The position numbers were made by a program, and so were the translations under genes. The notes beneath the pieces were generated by a model that was given only the letters and a program-made list of their open reading frames with translations, had not been told where the DNA came from and did not search any database. A DNA stretch of 64,000 nt from the NCBI RefSeq assembly GCF_000317475.1, contig NC_019729.1, positions 6,524,501-6,588,500 of the forward strand. The letters run 5' to 3'. This DNA comes from Oscillatoria nigro-viridis PCC 7112 (GTDB lineage: Bacteria; Cyanobacteriota; Cyanobacteriia; Cyanobacteriales; Microcoleaceae). Numbering within the stretch: the stretch's first letter is position 1; every line of letters starts with the position of its first letter. Positions 53,218-61,331 of this stretch are shown here, piece after piece.

Positions 53218-54710
53218 GCCGAAATAAACCTAAAACCCTATCAGGGATTGAAACTCAACAGCAGCACCGCAGCCCAACAGCTCCAATCCGCCGAAATAAA
53301 CCTAAAACCCTATCAGGGATTGAAACTCTGCAACGTATTTTTCTGCTAATCGAAAACCGCCGAAATAAACCTAAAACCCTATCAGGGATTGAAACCGCTC
53401 CTTCAATTCCAGATGTAAAATTATCGGGGCCGAAATAAACCTAAAACCCTATCAGGGATTGAAACCAATATCATTTTTAGAAATATTGGAAATATTTTGC
53501 CGAAATAAACCTAAAACCCTATCAGGGATTGAAACGCAATTCAGCAGGTGTGCCAGCTAATCGATAAAATTCGGCCGAAATAAACCTAAAACCCTATCAG
53601 GGATTGAAACTGACGAAAGTTTGGCGAAATATTCTCAGGCTCACGCCGATCGCATGCCGAAATAAACCTAAAACCCTATCAGGGATTGAAACGCAATTCT
53701 GGTAAACCTACCAAGCGGCATTTGTGCCGAAATAAACCTAAAACCCTATCAGGGATTGAAACTTGAACTCAATCGCGCCGCTGGGTTCTGACTCAAGCCG
53801 AAATAAACCTAAAACCCTATCAGGGATTGAAACACGCGAGCGCCACATTCGTAACGGTTGTCGTCGAGCGCCGAAATAAACCTAAAACCCTATCAGGGAT
53901 TGAAACTGGAAAAGTATTTTTAGATTAAGATGTACGGTGCTCTGAAAGCCGAAATAAACCTAAAACCCTATCAGGGATTGAAACTGAGCAAATAAATCAC
54001 TTCTCAAACACAGAATTTTAGCCGAAATAAACCTAAAACCCTATCAGGGATTGAAACTATCCCTGACGGTAACAGTTGGTCTGTAACAGTTGCCGAAATA
54101 AACCTAAAACCCTATCAGGGATTGAAACATCTGCAATTCCAATTCACTTTACCTAATAGGAGCCGAAATAAACCTAAAACCCTATCAGGGATTGAAACTT
54201 TCCAGCCTCGGATAACTGATTCTAGTAACTCGCCGAAATAAACCTAAAACCCTATCAGGGATTGAAACTACCTTCACTTTGTACCAATCTTTTGATTTCC
54301 AAAGCGCCGAAATAAACCTAAAACCCTATCAGGGATTGAAACTTGCCAAGCATTGATAGCAAAATCGTCCTTGAGGGCCGAAATAAACCTAAAACCCTAT
54401 CAGGGATTGAAACTTCATAGATGTGGAATTTGACGTTTTCCATGAGCGCCGAAATAAACCTAAAACCCTATCAGGGATTGAAACTTCCGCTCTTCGCAAG
54501 TTGGTAGATGATGTCGCCACACCAGAGCCGAAATAAACCTAAAACCCTATCAGGGATTGAAACTTTTCCTTATTGATGTTAACACGCTTACAGCTAAAGC
54601 CGAAATAAACCTAAAACCCTATCAGGGATTGAAACCTTATGATGGAACGGTTAGGCGGATCAAATTCACTGGCGCCGAAATAAACCTAAAACCCTATCAG
54701 GGATTGAAAC
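53218..54710 (+). CRISPR. CRISPR array, 21 repeats of 37 bases and 20 spacers
   Basis: All 21 repeats read as identical, beginning gccgaaataaacctaaaacc and ending cagggattgaaac. Spacers are 32-45 bases (mostly 33-38; outliers 41, 42 and 45). A short stem ccct/aggg lies before the attgaaac handle, consistent with Cas6 processing and plus-strand transcription. The array follows cas2 by a 251-base leader. No degenerate terminal repeat is present; it abuts a transposase remnant. It belongs to the adjacent type I-D system by position. Confidence 0.97.
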
Positions 54711-55029
54711 TTCGCAGCTATCCATCTCCTTACTCATCTCTTTGGCTAGAAACAAGTTTACTTCCAACACTTGTCACAGCACAGGTGGTGGTCATGGATC
54801 ATCTCACATTTGATAAAAGTGGTCGGATTCAGGAATTGATTCAAACAGCAGGGTGTAGACTATTATATTTACCGCCATACTCTCCAGAGTTTAACAAAAT
54901 TGAACAAAGAAGAGTCTTGGCTAAAAAGTCAAATTCGTAAACAGCTTGATGAGTTTGATTGCTTACATTTTGGCGACCCTTGGATGTCTTGCGCCTTGCA
55001 TCCTAACACGAGCCGTTGCTATATGTGAT
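54711..55029 (+). pseudogene. IS630-family transposase remnant abutting the array
   Basis: From about 54751 the translation WLETSLLPTLVTAQVVVMD, then LTFDKSGRIQELIQTAGCRL and LYLPPYSPEFNKIEQ, matches the C-terminal catalytic part of IS630-type DDE transposases. A frameshift follows IEQ; the other frame continues SWLKSQIRKQLDEFDCLHFG. The N-terminal two thirds and the left insertion end are missing. The right end may be at about 55024. About 40 bases between the last repeat and the fragment could be a final spacer. Confidence 0.85.
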
Positions 55030-55064
55030 TTCCCAGATTCTTCAGTTGAGAAAACCTCAAAATT

Positions 55065-56183
55065 ATGACCACTCAAACAACTTCTCCACTCCTACTCAGT
55101 CCCTTCAAAATCGGAGATTTACCCTTAAAAAACCGGGTACTCATGGCACCCATGACCAGATCCAGAGCCGGTGAAGCGCGGATGCCCAACGCCTTGATAG
55201 CAGAGTATTACGCTCAGCGAGCCTCCGCTGGTTTAATCATTACAGAAGCCACAGTGGTTTCTAGTCAAGGTAATGGTTGGCTCAATACGCCCGGTATTTA
55301 TTCAGACGAGCAAGGCGAAGCTTGGAAACAAGTTGTGACTGCGGTTCATGCCCGCGAAACCCCGATTTTCATGCAGCTTTGGCACTGCGGACGAGCTTCC
55401 CACAGCAGTTTTCATGAAAACAATCAATTGCCAGTTGCAGCGTCTGCCATCAAAATAAACGGAGAAGGCATTCATACCCCTCTAGGCAAACAACCCTACG
55501 AAACTCCCCGCGCTCTAGAAACCGATGAAATCTCCCTGGTTGTAGAAGATTATCGCAAGGCGGCTGAACGAGCAAAAATGGCAGGTTTTGACGGTGTAGA
55601 AATTCACGCGGCAAACGGCTATCTCATTGACACATTCCTGCAAACCAAAACCAATCACCGCACTGATTCCTATGGCGGCTCAGTTGAAAACCGTTACCGT
55701 TTTCTTAAGGAAATTGTCGAGGCGATTATCACAGTATTTCCCGCAAACCGCGTGGGAGTTAGGCTTTCTCCCAACGGTATTTACAATGACATGGGTTCTC
55801 CAGAATATCGCGAAGATTTTCTGTATTTCGCGGAGCAGTTAAATGCCTGTGATTTAGCTTACCTTCACTTGGTGGACGGTTTGGCTTTTGGCTTTCACGA
55901 ATTGGGAACGCCGATGATGATAAGTGAATTTCGCGATGTGTTTGCAGGGGCGATCGTCGGCAACTGCGGATATACTCAAGAACAGGCTGAAACGGCCCTG
56001 AGCAGCAAAGTTGCGGATTTAATAGCTTTTGGTCGGGATTTTATCAGCAATCCCGATTTGGTAGAGCGTTTTACTAATGGTTGGCCGCTCAATCCCCCTG
56101 CTGAAGTCGGCGTCTGGTATTCTTTTGGGCCAGAAGGTTATATCGATTTCCCTACCTATCAGGAACCGGCAGCTATTTCTTAG
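55065..56183 (+). CDS. Old yellow enzyme family alkene reductase (NemA-like)
   Basis: A 372-residue FMN-dependent oxidoreductase with TIM-barrel motifs of the family: LKNRVLMAPMTRSRAGEARM, IFMQLWHCGRASHSSF, the substrate-anion-binding pair in EIHAANGYLIDTFLQTKTNH, TDSYGGSVENRYRF, VGVRLSPNGIYNDMG and FGRDFISNPDLVERF. Such enzymes reduce activated alkenes with NADPH; physiological substrates in cyanobacteria are unclear. It lies 36 bases after the IS630 remnant and is followed by a MITE-like element, so it appears monocistronic. Confidence 0.93.
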   Translation: MTTQTTSPLLLSPFKIGDLPLKNRVLMAPMTRSRAGEARMPNALIAEYYAQRASAGLIITEATVVSSQGNGWLNTPGIYSDEQGEAWKQVVTAVHARETPIFMQLWHCGRASHSSFHENNQLPVAASAIKINGEGIHTPLGKQPYETPRALETDEISLVVEDYRKAAERAKMAGFDGVEIHAANGYLIDTFLQTKTNHRTDSYGGSVENRYRFLKEIVEAIITVFPANRVGVRLSPNGIYNDMGSPEYREDFLYFAEQLNACDLAYLHLVDGLAFGFHELGTPMMISEFRDVFAGAIVGNCGYTQEQAETALSSKVADLIAFGRDFISNPDLVERFTNGWPLNPPAEVGVWYSFGPEGYIDFPTYQEPAAIS

Positions 56184-56189
56184 GAATGA

Positions 56190-56304
56190 GAATTAAATAA
56201 CTTACACTCTTGAAAGTGGGGTGGGCTCTTATAGCCCGCCCTTTTTGGACGGGCGGAATCGGCCCATCCCACCATAACAATTAAAATTGTAAGTTATTTA
56301 ATTC
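56190..56304. repeat. 115-base MITE-like element with perfect 16-base terminal inverted repeats
   Basis: gaattaaataacttac at 56190-56205 is perfectly mirrored at 56289-56304. The interior carries the ggggtgggctc and cggcccatcccacc hairpin seen at 16.1 kb. It follows the OYE-family gene directly. Confidence 0.9.
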
Positions 56305-56374
56305 GCGATCCTTAGTTGAGTTGGTTGGGGCGGGTTTATCAATAAATACCGAGTATGTGCATCATAGATCGTGG

Positions 56375-57721
<1,347 letters not shown>

Positions 57722-58355
57722 TTCAAAGTTACAAATCCCCTCTCGACCTTGGCGGTTGAAACGGCGTCTACGCACAGGATGTGGGTAGACGCTGACTCAA
57801 TAATCAAGGGGGTATTAAAGTCGGATTTGGGATGATGCACCAAAATCAAAGAAACCGGCTTTTTTAGTCGCTCTGCGGGTTGTAACTCACATCTGGCACT
57901 ATTCTTAAGAACAGGCAAGATGCCTGTGAAGCGAGAAAATTTATCTCTTGTGGAACAGGCATCTTGCCTGTTCATAAAAAGATTATTGAGAATGGTGCCA
58001 TAACTCAGTTGTAACGGGTTTTTTCGGACACAACCCGGTTTCTGGTTTACCCTGGTGTACAGGGCTATTCTGGTTGCTGCATTAGCATGAAAGCGTAAGT
58101 TTTGCAACTAAAAAAAATTGTCTTTTTTTACTGTTTACGATCGACTTACACGATATTTTTTCGGATAAGAACCCGATTGGTGCGTAAGTCTTGGGAAATG
58201 GACAGCAGTCGATCGACCTTTTGGTTTTTAGCCGTTGCGAAACTGTTGGCTGCGACGGCTGTTTCCTTTTTTGCTGTTAAGATTGATTTTTACTTGAGGG
58301 TGCTCACTTCCTGAAAATATTTTCCCCCACTTAAGCGAGATAATAATTAGATCCT
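57722..58355. other. 634-base repeat-rich intergenic region before tpsB
   Basis: It contains a ggcggttgaaac motif, the nested palindromic elements at 57850-58043, and an A/T-rich stretch. A 39-residue hydrophobic frame from 58198 (MDSSRSTFWFLAVAKLLAAT) has little support. No convincing gene is seen. Confidence 0.5.
57850..58043. repeat. Palindromic element apparently nested inside another
   Basis: The outer arms gaaaccggctttttt and caacccggtttct resemble the element at 41.5 kb. Between them, at about 57886-58007, lies a copy of the caagatgcctg family with ends actcacatctggcact and ggtgccataactcag. The inner copy interrupts the outer one at a gttgtaac sequence. Confidence 0.7.
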
Positions 58356-60518
58356 ATGGCTGGTCGCTCACAAAAACTATTTTTACTCGCTGGAATTTTT
58401 GGGTTAGTTTGGCTGGGAAAACCAGCGAAAACATCCGCTAGCACAGTTGAAATTTTGACCTCAAATGTTGAGGATTTGGCAGCAGTTAGCAGCGGAGACG
58501 ATCGAGCTTTCCTTCCCGATACTAATCTTGACAAACGCCAAGACTTGCCCGTAAAAAACGAGGAAACGCAGTTACCCGCTGAGTCAGAACGATCGGCGGC
58601 GGCGGAAACTCCCGACTTACCGCCGTCTGCGGCAAATTCAGTCGATGCGACATCTTACACCATTCTCAAGAACAGGCAAGATGCCTGTGAAGCGGGGAGT
58701 GAGTTTGATTGTGGGGTGGGCATTCTGCCCGCCCGTAAAATGCTTATTGACAATGGTGCAACATCTCAGCCCGATCGCACATTCAGCACAAAAACTCAAG
58801 AAACCGAGCTTTTTAACCGAGCTCGAAAACTAGAAGAAAGTATTGACAGCAAAAAAATTGATTTGGGTGGCGATCGAGCCTCGCATCTGGCCCAACTGCC
58901 CAACCCAATTCTGCCGCGAGAACCGGAATTGCCAGCTCCTGAGCCGCCGCAACCCCCTGCGCCGTCTCCCCTCCAACCCACCCGGCCAACACCCGTTGAA
59001 AGCGAAATTAGACCGGGTATTCCCGGTACAATTAAGGTCGCTGGCTTTGAATTTGAGGGCAACACAGCTTTTAGCGATCGCGAACTCGCAGAAGTTACGC
59101 AACAGTTTGCGGGGCGCGAAATCACCTTTGCCGAACTGATCGCAGCCGAAGCAGCCGTCACTCAAAAATATGTAGCCGCGGGATACATCAATTCCGGCGC
59201 TGTAATTCCCGCCAACCAAACCTTTCCGAGAGAAGGAGGTGTGGTGAAAATTCGGATTGTAGAAGGCGGATTAGATGAAATTGTGATTACTGGAAACAGG
59301 CGCTTAAATTCAAATTACGTGCGATCGCGCCTCGATCGCGCCACCAGACGCCCCCTCAACCGATATCGGCTGCTGGAAGCCTTGCAACTGCTGCAACTCG
59401 ACCCGTTAATTGGCAATATTTCGGCCGAATTGCAAGCCGGAAGCCGCCCGGAAAACAGTCGCTTAGAAGTGCGCGTCAAAGAAGCAGACAGCTTTAGCGC
59501 TGAAGTGTTCGCAGACAACAACCGATCGCCCAGCGTCGGCAGTTTTCGGCGCGGTGTTCGCATCAATCAAGCAAATTTGCTCGGTTTGGGCGACGGATTA
59601 GAGGTATCTTATGCTAACACCGACGGCAGCAACGAATTCAACGGCAGCTACACAGTCCCCGTCAACGCGCGCAACGGCACGATTGGGTTCGCTGCGAGTG
59701 CTGCTAGCACTAACATCATCGAGGAACCGTTCGATGCTGCCCAAATTGAGGGGAAATCGCGGACTTACGAATTAACTTACCGCCAGCCGATTGTCGAAAA
59801 GCCCGATCGCACTTTGGCTTTGGGACTGAGTTTTTCGCGGCAAGAAAGCGATACATTCCTGTCGGGGAAACGATTTGCGCTTTCGGCGGGAGCAAATGAG
59901 CGCGGTGAAACCCGGGTTTCGGCTGTGCGGTTTTTTCAAGAATACGTGCAGCGGAGTTCCAGCCAAGTGTTCGCGGCGCGATCGCAATTCTCTCTCGGCA
60001 CTAATCTGTTCGGCGCTACTGCGAACGATAGCGGGCCCGACAGCCACTTTCTGGCGTGGCGCGGACAAGCGCAATACGTGCGGCTGTTAGCGCCCGAAAC
60101 CTTGCTGATAGTGCGTTCCGACATTCAATTAGCCGATCGCCCCCTGCTTTCCCTCGAACAAATCGGGATCGGCGGCGTTCAAAGCGTGCGCGGATACCGC
60201 CAAGATTTGCTGTTAACTGATAGCGGTGCGATCGCGTCTGCTGAAGTGCGAATCCCGGTTTGGCGTGTCCCGGAAGTCCAAGGATTGTTGCAAGTGGCTC
60301 CGTTTATCGATTTTGGGGTAGGGTGGAACCATTCGGAGGAAAAGCCGAATCCCGACTCGGATAAACTGCTGGGTGCGGGTTTGGGGCTGGTTTGGCAAAT
60401 GGGCGATCGGTTGAATGTGCGTTTAGACTACGGTATTCCTTTGATTAATGCTCGATCGGGCGATCGAACTTTGCAGGAAAAAGGCTTATACTTTCGGATT
60501 AATTACTTTGCTTTCTAG
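58356..60518 (+). CDS. TpsB-type outer-membrane transporter (ShlB/FhaC/HecB family)
   Basis: A 720-residue Omp85-superfamily two-partner secretion pore. An N-terminal signal peptide (LFLLAGIFGLVWLGKPAKTS) is followed by a long linker with a proline-rich stretch. The POTRA region has FEFEGNTAFSDRELAEVTQQ near 228 and IVITGNRRLNSNYVRSRL near 310. A 16-stranded barrel domain then starts (FADNNRSPSVGSFRRGVRIN), with the conserved VRGY motif near 610 (GGVQSVRGYRQ) and a C-terminal aromatic strand (YFRINYFAF). It would export the TpsA protein encoded downstream. Oddity: about 40 codons at 98-138 (NRQDACEAGSEFDCGVG) are translated from a dispersed palindromic repeat inside the linker. Confidence 0.92.
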   Translation: MAGRSQKLFLLAGIFGLVWLGKPAKTSASTVEILTSNVEDLAAVSSGDDRAFLPDTNLDKRQDLPVKNEETQLPAESERSAAAETPDLPPSAANSVDATSYTILKNRQDACEAGSEFDCGVGILPARKMLIDNGATSQPDRTFSTKTQETELFNRARKLEESIDSKKIDLGGDRASHLAQLPNPILPREPELPAPEPPQPPAPSPLQPTRPTPVESEIRPGIPGTIKVAGFEFEGNTAFSDRELAEVTQQFAGREITFAELIAAEAAVTQKYVAAGYINSGAVIPANQTFPREGGVVKIRIVEGGLDEIVITGNRRLNSNYVRSRLDRATRRPLNRYRLLEALQLLQLDPLIGNISAELQAGSRPENSRLEVRVKEADSFSAEVFADNNRSPSVGSFRRGVRINQANLLGLGDGLEVSYANTDGSNEFNGSYTVPVNARNGTIGFAASAASTNIIEEPFDAAQIEGKSRTYELTYRQPIVEKPDRTLALGLSFSRQESDTFLSGKRFALSAGANERGETRVSAVRFFQEYVQRSSSQVFAARSQFSLGTNLFGATANDSGPDSHFLAWRGQAQYVRLLAPETLLIVRSDIQLADRPLLSLEQIGIGGVQSVRGYRQDLLLTDSGAIASAEVRIPVWRVPEVQGLLQVAPFIDFGVGWNHSEEKPNPDSDKLLGAGLGLVWQMGDRLNVRLDYGIPLINARSGDRTLQEKGLYFRINYFAF
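58649..58768. repeat. Dispersed palindromic element inserted in frame in tpsB
   Basis: 120 bases (40 codons) with ends gacatcttacaccattctc and gacaatggtgcaacatctc, matching the terminal inverted repeats of copy 3 at 19.89 kb, and the caagatgcctg core. The reading frame stays open throughout. Confidence 0.88.
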
Positions 60519-60610
60519 CTAATTCGACCTGGATTTTCAACCCCTGTCTATAGTGAAATTCTACCACTAGGACGACTAAATATAGTTTAGCTAATTCCCC
60601 GATCGACTTC

Positions 60611-60643
60611 AATCTAAAATCTAAAATCTAAAATCTAAAATCA
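60611..60643. repeat. tctaaaa tandem repeat
   Basis: About four copies of the heptamer aatctaa/tctaaaa lie between tpsB and the Uma2 gene. The same run occurs at 7.46, 19.5, 19.6 and 31.55 kb. Confidence 0.8.
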
Positions 60644-60661
60644 CACAAGAGGGCTTGTCTT

Positions 60662-61279
60662 ATGGTTCAGATAAAAACTAAACTAACATTTGCAGAGTTT
60701 CTCGAAAAGTACCCAGAGGGATCGGGCATCTACGAACTTGTAAATGGAGAGATTGTCAAAGTGGAAGCAACCAGAGCTCATAAAAATGTGGCACGATTTC
60801 TTGTTAAGTCTTTCGACAGAGAAAGCGATCGCTTGGGACTTGACTATATCGTTGACAAAGATATAGTTTTGAGAACTGTAACAGCGTCTGGACAAGAACA
60901 AGGCAGAAATCCTGATGTTGGCGTGGTTAAGGCATCAGTATGGAACAGCAATGTACGCGGCTACGGAGCTCTTACCGAACCTATCCAATTAGCAGTAGAA
61001 GTTACCTCAACTAACTGGGAAGACGACTATGTGGATAAACTAGATGAGTATCAACGCCTCGGCATTTGTGAGTATTGGATTGTGGACTATTTAGCGATCG
61101 CTTCTAGGGCTTATCTAGGAAATCCCAAAATTCCCACCGTTTTCGTTTACTCTTTGGAAAATGGCAGTTATTTAGTTCAAAGTTTTAGAGGTAATGAGCG
61201 AATTATCTCTAAAACTTTTCCCGAACTAGAAATCACTGTAGAGCAACTTGTACTCAGCAGCCAAATTCAAAACATTTAG
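60662..61279 (+). CDS. Uma2 (DUF820) family PD-(D/E)XK nuclease-like protein
   Basis: A 205-residue protein of the Uma2 family, which is greatly expanded in cyanobacteria. The N-terminal LTFAEFLEKYPEGSGIYELV, the acidic QGRNPDVGVV, the AVEVTS strand and the closing LDEYQRLGICEYWIVDY are the family pattern with its predicted PD-(D/E)XK site (Asp in NPDVGVV, Glu in AVEVTS, Lys in DKLDEY). Function is unproven; they are presumed nucleases. The gene lies between tpsB and tpsA on the same strand, 52 bases before the tpsA start, so it may be co-transcribed with tpsA. Confidence 0.9.
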   Translation: MVQIKTKLTFAEFLEKYPEGSGIYELVNGEIVKVEATRAHKNVARFLVKSFDRESDRLGLDYIVDKDIVLRTVTASGQEQGRNPDVGVVKASVWNSNVRGYGALTEPIQLAVEVTSTNWEDDYVDKLDEYQRLGICEYWIVDYLAIASRAYLGNPKIPTVFVYSLENGSYLVQSFRGNERIISKTFPELEITVEQLVLSSQIQNI

Positions 61280-61331
61280 AGAAACGAGATGAGCTTACAC
61301 CGATAAATTTTATCCTGGAAAGAGTATTTTT

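Noticed and set aside
53154-53438. Open frames running through the CRISPR leader and array
   Set aside because: The translations are only the repeat unit in one frame (NKPKTLSGIET) with spacer-coded residues between.
54557-54940. 127-codon frame covering the end of the array and the transposase fragment as one gene
   Set aside because: Its first half is translated repeat and spacer sequence; only the part after about 54751 is a transposase remnant, annotated as a pseudogene.
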